Origin: Panorpa germanica
Taxonomy: Eukaryota; Arthropoda; Insecta; Mecoptera; Panorpidae
Reading direction: 5' to 3'
Length of the DNA stretch: 64,000 nt
Assembly: GCA_963678705.1 (NCBI GenBank)
Contig: OY783205.1
Coordinates: 6,262,001 to 6,326,000 of the forward strand
Shown here: positions 1 to 12,195 of the stretch, piece after piece
Position numbering within the stretch: position 1 is the stretch's first letter
Layout: each line of letters starts with the position of its first letter
The notes under the pieces: generated by a model
Told to the model about the DNA's origin: nothing
Database searches by the model: none
The model's input: the letters and a program-made list of their open reading frames with translations, nothing else
Position numbers and translations under genes: made by a program

Positions 1-2332
1 AATTGCTGTAATATCGAATTGGTAGTGTCTGATTGGAGAAGAGTGTGGCGCTGGGGTTCAGTTCTAAGTAACGGTGGTGTTAGAAGTAGTGGCGATAGAT
101 TATAATGGCTCTGGGAGGTAACCGTATTGCAGCATATGTGCTTTGGTGCTGAAAGTGAGGGTGGCGGGGTATGGGGATTGAATCGAAAGTGCAATAACGG
201 TAAGGAAAAGGCCTAGAGATGAGATTATTAGGAGCGAACTGCTAGGCTTTTTTAAAAACATAAATAAATTGATGTAATTAGTAGGTTTACATTGAAATTA
301 GTGAAAATTTTATCAAAGATTTATCTTATCGAATAATTATTAAAAAATAATGTACTTCTAAGGATGAAATTTAGTATGCAGGTTGCCAGTAAAGTATTAA
401 TTTGGAAAACTAATTGTTAAGAGATTAGTACGCAGGGTGTGGAAGCGCAGGATTATTTAATGATTGCGCTAAACGGGGGGTATAGGAAAGTACCCTAATA
501 AGCGATGATGTTCAGTTAAGCTGTAGTGTTGCAAGTGGGCGCATTATGGCAAAGGTGCAGATGATTACATTTAAAAGTGCGAGAACGATACAGAGCATGG
601 ACCCTAGAGATGATTGATGTTTAGGGGCGGGGCAGTGGAGATTGTTTAATACTGTGCTTCATTATGGTAAATGATAATTTCACGCAGCGGGGGCGCTGTG
701 AAAGTACTCTAAGGACCGACGATGCTCAGGGAAGAAGCGATGCAGAGTGCTAAAAGTAGGAGACGCTTCATGGCAGAAGTTTAGAGGAATCAAATTAAAA
801 GTTCGGAAACGTAAGAAAGCATGGAGCCAAGAGGTGATGATTGGAGCTTATGGGCGGGGGCACTGGAGACTGGTCAATGCAGTGCTTTATTACTGTAAAT
901 AAAGGAATTATAACAAAATATTATTTTGCATTTTATTTGCGATATATACAGCAGACTTGGAGGGGGTAATGGAAAGAGGACAAGATGGGGGGGTGCTAAT
1001 AGGAAGACACTACAAGATATGGACTTTAGCATACGCTGACGATATAGTCCTGTTGGTAAAAAGGGAAGGAGAGCTGCAGGAGATGGCTCACCGGCTAGGG
1101 AGATATATAGACAGGAAAGGACTAGAGTTAAATGTGGAAAAGACAAAAATTATGGTATTTAAAAAAGGGGGTGGAAAAAGAAGACATAAAAGGTGGAAAT
1201 ACAAGACAGAGGACATTGAGGAAGTAGATGAATTTAAATATCTGGGCTACACTTTTAAAAAGAACAATGGAGAAGAGGCTCAGATAAGGGAGGTAGCAAA
1301 GAAGGCGGAGCTAGCAATGCGACGGGTATGGGGACTAGGGGAAAAGGTATTTTTTGGGAGGACATACAAAAGAGAGTATAGATGTTTGATAGACTGATAG
1401 CCAGTATGATGTTGTATTGAGCAGAGGTTTGGGGGTGGAAGAAGCAAGAAAAGTTGGAAAGAATACAGGTGAGATTTATTAAATGGTTACTAGGGCTAGA
1501 CAGGTGCACGCCAGGATACATGGCTATGGAGGAGCTAAAAAGGGATAAGATACGAATTAAAACAGGGGAAAGAGCAGTAAAATACGAGGAAAAATTGAAC
1601 AGAGCGAAAAGCAAAATTTTAAAGAAAATAAGAGAGGATAGCATAAAGAATGGGGGGGGGAGGAGGTACAAAAAAGAGAAAATAGTACTTTGAAAGAAAT
1701 AGAATGGCGATCGAGGAGGCAGAGAGGAGAGGAGAAGAGAAGGAGGCGCAAGTGTGGAAGAGGAGCTAAGGAGAAGGGATAAGGAGATACAACAGCAGGA
1801 GAAAATAGGAAAAATAGAAAAAAGTAACTACAATAAAAGATATAAAAAGTAATGGTAAAATAATGTGCCTCAGTACCTTATAGAAAAAGACATAAAACAC
1901 ATAGGAAGAACAGCAAGGTTTACATTGGGAAATGAGGAAAAAGGAAACAGATACTGGGTAAAGAGTGAGGAAAGAAAGTGTAGAGTGTGCGGAGCGGAGG
2001 ACGAAACACTGGAGCACATTAAGTTTGAGTGTAAGGAAAAAGTAGCTAGCGAAAGGAATATTGGCCAGCTATTAAAGGGAGGCAGTGAAGGAAAGAGGTG
2101 GGTGGCGGAAATAGTAAGAAGGAAAGGAAAAACAGAAGAATAAATAAGTTGGTGGAGAATAATGTAAATTTAATTGTAAGTTGAAGTATATGAAATGTAT
2201 TAAGAATGTAGATTGTAAAGCCGAAAGGCGAACAATAAACAATATTTCAGGATTATTTTCTATTTATCAAATAACTTTTATTTATTCACAAATATTAAAT
2301 ACACGTCGCTTTGCGACGGGGCGAAGCGCTAG
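1..2332 (+). mobile_element. Helitron-like element, copy 1 (5' end outside the window)
   Basis: Bases 1-905 align almost base for base with 3891-4801, and both copies end in the same terminus. That terminus has a GTCGC-ttt-GCGAC hairpin near 2304-2316, a short GC-rich spacer and CTAG at 2329-2332, followed by T. A hairpin 10-12 bp upstream of CTRR with a T flank is the known 3' signature of Helitrons. No Rep/helicase is visible, so this is a non-autonomous copy. It is interrupted by a LINE (940-2241). The 5' end lies beyond the window. Confidence 0.6.
940..2241 (+). pseudogene. 5'-truncated LINE (non-LTR reverse transcriptase) fragment
   Basis: Three frames read in succession as the second half of a LINE reverse transcriptase. 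The 957-1397 frame has the YADD catalytic box in LAYADDIVLL, followed by a lysine-rich thumb and FKYLG. The 1454-1693 frame has the RFIKWLLGLDRCTPGYM segment. The 1865-2143 frame has a C-terminal C-x2-C...H...C zinc motif (CRVCGAEDETLEHIKFEC). Frames change near 1390 and 1700-1860, so it is dead. The Helitron sequence on both sides repeats an approximately 18-bp tract (922-939 and 2242-2260), which looks like a diverged target-site duplication. The 5' truncation inside RT and the AATAAA-rich 3' tail fit target-primed insertion. Confidence 0.8.
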
Positions 2333-2447
2333 TCTACTTATTATAATGTTCGTAATGTTCCAATTTAACATGGAAAACTCATAAGAACTCATAGATATTT
2401 ATATATATAGAGCGTTATATATTTATTTATTTATATATTTATATATA

Positions 2448-4952
2448 TATCCGGTAACAAACTCGTATATGGTATCTTTTAAACGGCGCCTACAAAGTTC
2501 TTCAAATTTTGGTATGATGTAAAGGACGAATTTCTAAGACTTTTTACGTCCCTGAATTTTCCCCTGAATTTCCGTGGAAAAACTTATACTGGAAAAACTG
2601 GAAAATTCGAAAAAATACTTTTGCTAATATCTGACGAACTAGAAAAGATAGAAAACTGAAATTTGGTATGTGTATTGAGATCATAATTGTGCACATTTTC
2701 CGATAGTTGGAAATTTGAAATTTAAGTTCAGTAGCGGCGCGAATTTCCGGGGGCAATGTTAGAATACAGTTAGGACGTTGAAATTTAATATGTAGGCTCG
2801 CTGTAGACAGTTATTAATGAAAAAAAAAAACAGCCCCAAATTTCCAGTGGCGGCGGGAGTTGACACAGTAAAAGCCAGAAATATTGAAAATGTAGTATTA
2901 TAACTTAGGGTATGTATGGAGACACTAATTGCGCATGTTTGCCAATAATTAGATTACCAAAATTTTAATTCAGTAGCGGCGTGATTTTTTGGGGGCAATG
3001 TCGCAACAGAGCTAGAAAGTTAAAATTTGGAACGGGGGCCATATATAGAGTGTCATTAAAGACGCACTATAGAAAATTGCAACTTTCCAGAGGCGGCGGG
3101 CGCTGGGGGCCAAAAACCAGATATTTGAAATATATGGAGATAAAAGGCTATAGTTTAGAATATATATTCTTAGATACAAATAAAATAGATCCTCGTGCTA
3201 AAATTTGACAAACTTGTTCAGTAGCGGTGGTATGTGGGGGGTACTAATGCTAAAATTTAAATACAAAGCTGAAATTTAGTATGCAGATATAGATTGACAA
3301 TAACAATAAAAATATAAAGAAACTACATTTTCTTAAGTGCAACATTAGAGTGGGGGGTGATAAACCGAGTATAAGAACAATATAGAGGTACAACGATGAT
3401 ATTTTGCATGTAGAATATTAAATAGAAGCTAAATAGTTCCCTATAAGTCAGATATTCCAATTACATTCAGTAGTAGAATTGGATTGATTTTTGGTGCGTT
3501 TGTTGTGCTGTGAAATCGAACAGGAGTGAGAGGTATAGGGGGAAATAGTTAACAGCCCCAAATATCAAAAAATAGCAAAAGTGAAAAAATAGAAACTATG
3601 CATGTGCATATTTGCGAAAATAAATTTAACCTTAGTAGTGGCGTGAAATTGGGGAAGTGGGGGCGAGAAAAAGCTTTGCCAAAGAACTCAATTTTGAAAC
3701 TTCGATCATTTATAAAAGTAGGGGTAGATCAAGGTAGAGAGAGTTGTTACGAGCAAAATAGATTGCTATGCCTAAAATTTGACAATTTTATTTCAGGAGC
3801 GGAGATTAATGGGGAGACTAATATTATAACGTAAATATAAATACGAAATATAGAGTGTAAGATTACAGTACAGTTTTAATCATGTAAATGAATTGCTGTA
3901 ATATCGAATTGGTAGTGTCTGATTGGAGAAGAGTGTGGCGCTGGGGTTCAGTTCTAAGTAACGGTGGTGTTAGAAGTAGTGGCGATAGATTATAATGGCT
4001 CTGGGAGGTAACCGTATTGCAGAATATGTGCTTTGGTGCTGAAAGTGAGGGTGGCGGGGTATGGGGATTGAATCGAAAGTGCAATAACGGTAAGGAAAAG
4101 GCCTAGAGATGAGATTATTAGGAGCGAACTGCTAGGCTTTCTTAAAAACATAAATGAATTCCTGTAATTAGTAGGTTTACGTTGAAATTAGTAAAAATTT
4201 TATCAAAGATTTATCTTATCGAATAATTATTAAAAAATAATGTACTTCTAAGGATGAAATTTAGTATGCAGGTTGCCAGTATAGTATTAATTTGGAAAAC
4301 TAATTGTTAAGAGATTAGTACGCAGGAGGTGTAAGCGCAGGACAATTTATTTATTGCGCTAAACGGGGGGGGGGATAGGAAAGTGCCCTAATGAGCGATG
4401 ATGCTCAGGTGGGCTGTAGTGTTGCAAGTGGGCGCAATATGGCAAAGGTGCAGATGAATACAATTAAAAGTGCGAGAACGATACAGAGCATTGAGCCAAG
4501 AGGTGATTGGTGTTTAGGGGCGAGGCAGTGGACATTGTTCAATACTGTGCTTCATTATGGTAAATGATAATTTTACGCAGCGGGGGCGCTGTGAATGTAT
4601 TCTAAGGACCGACGATGTTCACGGAAGAAGCGATGCAGAGTGTAGGAGGAGGCGCTCTATAACGGAAGTTTAGAGGAATCAAATTAAAAGTTTGGAAACG
4701 TAAGAGAGCATGGAGTCAAGAGGTGACGATTGGGGCTTATGGGCGGGGGCTCTGAAGACTGGACAATACAGTGCTTTATTACTGTAAATAAAGGAATTAT
4801 AACAAAATAAAAAAATATAAATTTAAAAAATGATATGTTTTAGCGAAAATTACTTAAAAATAATATTTTGCATTATTTTCAATTTATCAAATAACTTTTA
4901 TTTATTCACAAATATGAAATACACGTCGCTTTGCGACGGGGCGAAGCGCTAG
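2448..4952 (+). mobile_element. Helitron-like element, copy 2
   Basis: The 3' portion (3891-4801) duplicates 1-905, and the terminus (hairpin near 4924-4936, CTAG at 4949-4952, then T) is identical to copy 1. The first part (2448-3880) resembles the 29.8-31.4 kb repeats, with shared phrases such as TTTTCCCCTGAATTTCC. The 5' boundary is uncertain; a TC preceded by A near 2448 is one candidate. Copy 2 lacks the LINE, so it shows the unoccupied state of copy 1. No coding capacity was recognised; short frames here are not genes. Confidence 0.5.
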
Positions 4953-4963
4953 TATATATATAT

Positions 4964-5694
4964 TGTTATAATTTTACTCCAGCTTCCAACACCAAATGAT
5001 TGTAAGTGCGTGAAAGGACTTAGGTTCTTTCCAATTACCGAGCGGAGTAATTATTTACACTATTCAGTCGCGTTGTAACTTATAAAATAAAGAATAGCCA
5101 CAATTAAAATAATAAGAAGGATTTACACTGTTTACAAACTTTATTTATTCACACAAAAGAAGTACAACTATTTACAATTACTGTTTATAATTTCATTTCC
5201 CTTGTTAACTGTTTATTGCTCACTGACTTATTCTTGCGGACTGACTTATTCCCCCGGGTTGACTTATTGTTGCAGACGGACTTACTATCGTGGTCTGACT
5301 TATTCCTGCGGACTGACTTGCGGCGCGATGCTCTGGTTTCTTTTATACCAACGAGTAACGTAGCACAATAGCCTTCTCTCGACATTTTTGACTTTCCAGA
5401 ATATTTCTATAATTATCCAAATACGCCATTTGACCTTCTGAATATTTCTATGACGTTACGCATGTAAATTCGCAGTATAATTAGTTCCGGAAGGAACGCG
5501 CGTAAACAATTAACAGATTTGCGCGATATTCATTTCTTTACGTTTATATCCAAGGAACACGCGTGAAGTAAACAACCTTCTTTATCGCAATGTCGAGATA
5601 TTTGTACAGGTATGTGCAACCTTTTCTCCTAATTCCGGAATAATATTTTACAACTATAACTTTTGTATGCTCAGACGCCCGCAAATTCGTAACA
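4964..5694. mobile_element. Solo LTR with ATAT target duplication
   Basis: The 731-bp segment starts TGTTATAA and ends CGTAACA (TG...CA ends). It is flanked on both sides by the exact 4-bp repeat ATAT (4960-4963 and 5695-5698), the target-duplication length typical of Gypsy-type elements. No internal coding region accompanies it, so it is a solo LTR left by recombination. Its last 180 bp recur at about 20905-21085 at the start of the second segmental copy. It contains an 18-bp minisatellite (5223-5312). Confidence 0.7.
5223..5320. repeat. 18-bp minisatellite inside the solo LTR
   Basis: Five consecutive 18-bp units beginning CTGACTTATT (variants TTGACTTATT and CGGACTTACT) run in perfect register from 5223 to 5312, followed by a partial sixth. 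On the minus strand they read as a KS/NK repeat peptide, which I do not regard as a gene because it lies within an LTR. Confidence 0.75.
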
Positions 5695-5699
5695 ATATA

Positions 5700-7659
5700 C
5701 AGGGTGTCCCAAAATTCAACGATAAGCCGGCACCAGAAGGTGGTCCTGCTCATGACTAGACAAGAAAATTCGAAACTTTTTTTTCGAAAATTGAAACACC
5801 TTAAGATGTTTTTAACTACCATGACCACAATTTTTAAAATATTTCTGATTTTTTTTTTGTATCAGCAACCTAAATAGCACTGCTATCCATCACAACCATT
5901 AAAACTCCCAGAATACTAGTAGTTTTTACACAAAATTTTATCGAAATTATTTTTTTTCCTAAAATTTTAACATTCAGTCAACTTTAACTCATCGTGGTGT
6001 AAAAAAAAGTATGAACACTACTATGGCAAGTTTTTTCAAAAATTAGCGCAACTCTTTAGGATTCCAAAATGGTATAATACTCCAGGAAAACTAGCAATAA
6101 GAAAAATTATGCATACTATTTCTTAACAAGAACCATATTTTATAAATTGTTGTTGATATAGTTATCACTTTTTAGAGGTTTTTTATTGTTGAATGAATTA
6201 ATACAAATGGTACAAACAATTTTTCATTTAGTTTATAATTTTTATAGTTTATTTACATTATAGTAAATGTTCAAAATGTTTGCCACCAGCTTAAATACAG
6301 GCACGACATCGCCTTAGAAAAAATCTTTTTATTCGTCGAGCATATCGTTTACCTTTCATACGATGTGCATCCTGAGTAATTTTTTGTCGAAGCTCGTCCA
6401 ATGTTACTACGGGTTTTGAATAAACTCTTTCTTTAAGACAACCCCAATAGAAGAAGTCCAGGGGGTTTAGATCGGGTGAATGGGGTGGCCATAAGATAGG
6501 ACCAAGTCGTCCAATCCAACGCCCTGGATACCCTTCGTTTAAGTATTCTCACACAGGACGAGCATAGTGAGCTATGCAACCATCATTTTGCAATCGAATG
6601 TTTTGTAATTCACTTATGGGCATGTCTTCTAATAATTCTGACAAGTCATTTAGTAAAAAGATCAAATAACTATTGCCATCTAATTTGCTTGTAGCCCAAA
6701 GGGCCCAAGCACTTTTCCATTTAATATGTCCGTCCATAGGTTAATCTTGAATTGATATTGGGATTTGTCTGGTCTCTTTAGGTGCGGATTTTTATTGCTC
6801 CAGCTATGTAGGTTATGAAGATTTAAATAACCATCTTTCTTGCAGGTTGTTTCATCCGACTATAGAATTTTACCTAAGAATTGGGGATCTTCCTTGAGCT
6901 TTTGCAGCATAACACGGCAAAATGCGACCCGTTGTGGATATTATCCAATGGTAATAACGTCCAAAAAAAACAATCTTTTTTAAGGCGATGTTGTACCTGT
7001 ATTAATGCCGGTGGGAAACAATTTGAACATTTACTGTAATGTAAATAATGCAATAAATTTATAAAATGAATGAAAAATTATTTGTACCATTTGTTTCAAT
7101 TCATTCAACTATAAAAAATCTATTTTGGGTATTGTAAAAGATTTAAATATCAACAACAACAATTTATGAAATTTGGTTCTTGTTTAGAAATAGTATGCAT
7201 AATTTTTTTATTGCTAGTTTTCCTGGAGTATTATACCATTTTGGAATCCTGAAAAGTTGCTCCAATTTTTAAAAAAACTTACCATAGTAGTGTTCATACT
7301 TTTTTTTTACACCACGATGAGTTAAAGTTGACTGAAAGTAAAAATCTTTAAAAATTTTAGGGAAAAAAATAATTTTTATTGAATTTTGTATAAAAAATAC
7401 TAGCATTCTGGGAGTTTTAATGGTAGTGATGGATAGCAGTGCTATTTAGGTTGCCGGCCGATACAAAAAAAAATCAGAAATATTTTAAAAATTGTGGTCA
7501 TGGTAGTTAAAAACATCTTAAGGTATTTCAATTTTCGAAAAAAAAATTTTTTTTTTCTAATTCCTAAACAGAATGAGATAATTTTTTTTTTTTTCTTGTG
7601 TAGTCATGAGCACGACCACCTTCTAGTGACGGCTTATCGTTGAATTTTGGGACACTCTG
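5700..7659 (-). mobile_element. Mariner-like element with about 0.65-kb inverted arms
   Basis: Both ends begin CAG(G/A)GTGTCCCAAAATTCAA and point inward, with TA on each side (5698-5699 and 7660-7661). Copy B of the segmental duplication keeps the unoccupied site at about 21085-21095, with a single TA, so the insertion is exact. The inverted arms run about 5700-6330 and 6970-7659, unusually long for the superfamily. The right arm carries an inverted copy of the transposase 3' coding end, so the element looks rearranged: the 5' half was replaced by an inverted 3' end. Confidence 0.85.
6290..6995 (-). pseudogene. Mariner-family transposase remnant
   Basis: Reading the minus strand from about 6930 down gives, in order: a FC-R-V-ML segment; a stop just before SDE (first catalytic Asp); NLHNLHSWS and NPHLKRPDK; a frame change near 6740; LQNDGCIAHYA (second Asp); RWIGRLGPILWPPHSPDL; and NPLDFFYWG (third Asp). 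This order is diagnostic of the mariner/Tc1 superfamily. The N-terminal HTH half is missing and there are at least two disabling lesions. The C-terminal coding region runs into the inverted arm. Confidence 0.85.
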
Positions 7660-7825
7660 TATAACCAATTTAACTTGATGACAACCAAACCCAGAAAATA
7701 TAACTCTGATCCGGAGATTCAACCCAAAAACCAGCGTCAAGCATCCCAAACTACATTAACGGGGAGTAAGGTTTAATATATTTAAAAAAACGTTTTATTA
7801 ATATACATCAAATTAGGACTATTGT

Positions 7826-8380
7826 GTGAAAATTTTAAGTCGATTGGAGTTATGTAGAGTAGTAAGTCTTCACCTCTCTGGTTCAGTTTTGCGCTGCAAC
7901 GAGCAGCGACCTGACAGCGCAAAGAAAAGAAAACTTCTAGCACTTTCAAGTAAAGTTTTAAAAGAAATGAAATCTATTTATGAGGACTTGAGTAATGACG
8001 CCCTTCTAGAGCGATGTGTTGGAGGCTTCATTCAAAACATTAATGAGAGTCTGAACCAACTCATTTGGAAAATTAGTCCAAATTTTTTGAATGATTCATC
8101 CAATATTGTTGATATCGCAGCAAATGTAACAGTCTGTATTTTTTTTATTAGTTATTAATGAAGGCTGTCTTGCTTTGTTGGCATTTATGCAAGAGATGGG
8201 TATCAAAACAGGGACAAGTTTTTATGAATGGGCGCAGACAGTAGACAGTATTTGAATGAGCCGAGCGGAGCAAGAAGCTTCAAAAGAAAGGAAAAAAGGC
8301 CAGAATTCGCCGTAGACAAAAGCAAATAGATGCACTAGACATCTTAGCTAAAAGCCCTTCGCTTCGTCGACGATTCAATG
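7826..8380 (+). pseudogene. Transposon-derived coding remnant, copy A
   Basis: The open frame 7826-8158 contains YEDLSNDALLERC...GFIQNINESLNQLIW. It continues in another frame after 8158 with EGCLALLAFMQEMGIKTG and ERKK-rich basic sequence. The pattern L-x-KC-x-G-x-TQN-NE-LN-x-IW followed by a basic region recurs in insect DNA-transposon proteins, but I cannot name the superfamily. It ends in a GTAAGT-like site near 8380. Stops and the frame change make it a relic. The matching copy is at 21265-21765. Confidence 0.45.
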
Positions 8381-9480
8381 TAAGTATATAAAAAAAGAAC
8401 ATTCGTTTTGTGCTGTAAAAATATTAAAAACTCTTTAAAGCGTTTTTCTCACACTTAGCTTTTTCTGGGTCGATGCCCTCTCTAGCTCAAAATCTACTGC
8501 ACCGATTCTTTTTGAAATTTTGCACACTCTTTCTTCGTCGGTAACGCTGTCGAGTTTTTTTTTTAATGTTAACGTATTTTAAATAACAAAGTTTCTGATT
8601 TTTTTTATGAAAATCGGTATTTTGACTTCTAAGTCCTGTAAGAAATTGAAAAATCAATATAAAAAAAACTCGACAGTGTTATCTCTAGAATCATTTTGGT
8701 TTTTTGATTTCAGATAATCCAGTGATGAGTTATGAGTGACATGATTCGCTGTTAATGGCTCATTTCTTGATATTTATTTATGAAAATTAATATATTTATG
8801 GAAATATCTATATAGTAACTGTGTCATCAAATAACATTATCAAAAATATTTTTTTTTTGTATCGATTTGACTTAAATTATCCTAATTTATTCTAAGTCAT
8901 TTTAAATTTCGCACCATTTTTGGACGAACAATATTCAACCGTCACTGCGGGTACATTTAGCAGATATTGTGTTCCATTATTAACTTTAGAGTATGTACTT
9001 TCGATTAAATTTAGAATATCACCGTTTCTCACGGAAATATTACGGTTTTATGTTGATAAAGAAATTACAGCTCTTGTTAAAAATGTTTTGTTTTAAGAGT
9101 AAATTTAATTTATTTAACGTAGGCTTATTTTCTATGCTGAGTCCTATCACCGACGATCTCTTATTACGTTTGCAGTTTCTGTGGTATCGTGGCTTCATAT
9201 ATGTTTTACTACACTGTTGGCCTCACAGCAGTCAGCGTCCCGTATCAATGCTCTTGCCCACTGTGTCGTCATATTTTGTAATAAAATTAAATTTTCTACA
9301 TTTAAATACTTATTGGAAATTGAAAGAACAATTTTTTAATCCTAATTTTAAAGTTTATTGATAATGCATGAACAGATAAGTTGAATAAGTGATTACATAT
9401 TTCTAATAACATTACAGCTAATACTCTAATACAGCTATGGATACTCTAGATTCACTGTGCGCTTAAAACACAGATTTCCT

Positions 9481-12082
9481 TTACAATTTAGTGTTGTAAT
9501 CTTCGCATAACTGTACACACAGTTCGTTCAGTACTTCGGCGGTACGATCCTCGAAGAGTTTCTCCAAAGCTACTCCTGTTGCGAGTTCTATTAGTCTCCT
9601 AATAGGCAAGTATTGCTCCTCATTTCCCTGCAGTTTAACGTCAAACCAACTGAAAACAAGACGAATACGAGTATTAGTACCAAAGCACACGTTATGAAAT
9701 ATTGAGTTTCAATTTAAAACTTACCCGGGGTTTGTAACCTTCAAATCAAAAATACTGGATTTGGTAGAGGTGCGGTTTATCAAAATGTCCAGGAATATAC
9801 TGAAGCCAGTAAACTCTCCGACAATTATTTCTTCTATATTTTCGCCATTATGTTGAACTGCGAGGTTATAAGTGGCCTAATAAATACATATACGAAATTA
9901 TTCAATGGAGTAAAACTAGAAGTAAAAGTTGCATTATCGGGTCTTTGTCTTTTTTAAATTTGTTTACACTGTCTAATAAGTTCATAATAATGAATGTACA
10001 TCATAAATTTACCTTGATAACATCCAGAACTACAAAATATATTTTTGGTCTAATGATCGAATCCGAAGATGCAGCAGCCAGGGTATAGAATCAATGTATT
10101 TTTTTGAAATAATTATAATTTAAAAAATGAAAACCTATAGAAGTCAAAAATAGACTCTCTAATTAGGAACAAGTACCCCTTGCTGAGGCATTCATAGATT
10201 CACAAAGATATTTATTAATAAAATTATATGAACTAAATCTTACTCTTACTAATTTAGTGAACTAATTTTCTCTCAAATTAAAACTGTCTATTAACAATAA
10301 AAACTAAGATAATACATCAACATCTACTGAAGAAATAACCTCCACTTAAATGCAGTCTATGTAATTACCAAATAACACTTACTGATTCGAGAAAAGCACG
10401 ACATCAAGTGTATCTCATCACTACAAAAGTATCTCATCGAGACATACCTTATTAATAAGTTATAAAAGGACAACGATAAGCGAATATGACCTAGCAGTTG
10501 AAATATCGAAAACCACTAAAGAAGAACAATACCTCTAAATTGTTTTTTTTTCTAAAAATTTGCATTGAAATAATAACAATTTTTGTCTTTCCATTTAATT
10601 GTAATGATAAATATTAATATATATCTATGAGTAAGCGAGAAGCACTTATCATGTCTAGCAGAGAACAAACGAAACAGGTATATTATTTTCATTATTCAAG
10701 TTATGACTAATTTTATTTTTTGAGCGTTAATTTTTTACTTGTAAAGGTCTTTAATATTTTAAATTACCAACCGGTTCCCAAATAAAACGCTCGTTAAGAC
10801 TCCACTAAGACGAGTAAAAGACAAGGTTCGAAGAAATAACGTAACGTAGTATAAATAACTGAAAAATAACGATTCAAGTTATAGTTTTTCAATAATTTAA
10901 CCGTAGTTTTTTTCATTTCCATTTATATAGTTTAGCGTTACGGGATATAACGCAAATAAAATTTCGTATAACGGTATACGTCATAGTTCAAAGAAAAATC
11001 TTAAATAACCAGTACATAACGCTAATTAATCGTTATTTTAGAATTATAAAAATACCATTAAATTATTGGTAATGTATAATTTAATTCGTTATTTTTAAGT
11101 AATTTTTTCCGTCATTGGAAAAACGTTTTTTAAGTAGATCTAACTTACCGTAAGTTTTGTAAATTTATATGGAATTATAAGATGAGCAAAAGTGGCATTA
11201 TGGGTTATCACAACATCTTTGGCTTGGTACATGGTATCAACTCCAGCTAATTTGCCTTCTGTAAAACTCACTTCTGCGATGTGTTCATTCACCTGAACGT
11301 GGATAAACGGTTTAGATTTAGTGATTTCCTGCAGACTTTATCTACGCATGTAAAAGAGAGAAAAAAACTTACACCAATGAACTTCTTTTTGGCGTCAGCA
11401 AGCGGCACAGAGTTATTAAAAAACATTTCTTTATTGGCTTGAAGGACTCCTTTAACCGCCTCTCTTTCGGCTTCAACAGTTGGGATTCTACAAGTAAAAT
11501 ATTCTGATTACAATGAGCCGACAAGTAGACGTCCCGATTGTGGGTGCGATGCGATGAAGATTCATAACATCATTAAAACATAATTTCCTGAATAAGATAT
11601 TCCTTCTTTATTTCCTTAATTATTGCACCTTCAATTTTTGAAAAGCTTGACGGAAAAAAATTGTTCCTTTTATTTGGAAAATAATTAGGGGTCTCCGCTC
11701 CTTCGTTGCCTCAGAGCCTCCACACCTGCGGCACTGGGTTAAAGTGAATGGGGTTCAGATTGCGGTAAGGTTACAAGATATGCCACACTAGGAATCAAGT
11801 GGCATTTCTTGACGGGAGTGCATTGAAAAATAATTCGGACCGTATATTAGTTTTCATAAAGTCAAACAAAAATTCAAGAAAATGCATCTTAAAAAAAATT
11901 ATAAAGCGGTTCTTAATTTTAGTATGAATTAAGAACATTTTTAAAAGTGTGTTATTTGTGTATTAATATAGATTGTGTTCTTACCCTCCATTCTTAAAAG
12001 GTGCCAACGCAGGAGTGAACGGATTTGTCAAGTCATTTGCAGCGACCAAGCCTGCGAAGAACAATACTAGTAATATATTCAT
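9481..12082 (-). CDS. Secreted 225-aa protein, paralog A (five exons)
   Basis: Exons on the minus strand: 12082-11985, 11487-11373, 11292-11149, 9876-9725 and 9649-9481, all with GT/AG borders and matching phases (678 nt including stop). Residues 1-15 (MNILLVLFFAGLVAA) form a signal peptide. The mature protein has three N-glycosylation sequons (NNS in exon 2, NAT near 103, NRT near 153), a GKLAGVDTMY segment and alternating hydrophobic strands, then a C-terminal amphipathic helix. Length and pattern resemble insect lipid-binding TULIP-fold secreted proteins such as the group 7 allergen type, but this assignment is tentative. TATA at 12188-12195; AATAAA at 9354-9359 (reverse). No lesions seen. 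About 95 percent identical to paralog B by eye (roughly 12 substitutions). Confidence 0.8.
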
Positions 12083-12187
12083 TTTAGTATTTAGGAAGAA
12101 AAAATAGTTTAATAGCAAAATAATTATTTCAGAACTGTAATGATTCAAACTTTAAGTGAATTTAATTTAAAATAAAAAAATTCTCCC

Positions 12188-12195
12188 CATTTATA
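12188..12195 (-). promoter_or_regulatory. TATA box of paralog A
   Basis: TATAAATG on the minus strand about 105 bp upstream of the ATG at 12082. The same motif and spacing occur in paralog B, within an otherwise AT-rich but conserved upstream block. Confidence 0.45.

Noticed and set aside
874..2017. Minus-strand frames rich in Leu, Phe, Ser and Pro over the LINE
   Set aside because: Mirror images of the purine-rich LINE coding strand; no start context or domains.
5185..5385. KS/NK repeat peptide on the minus strand
   Set aside because: Explained by the 18-bp minisatellite inside a solo LTR.
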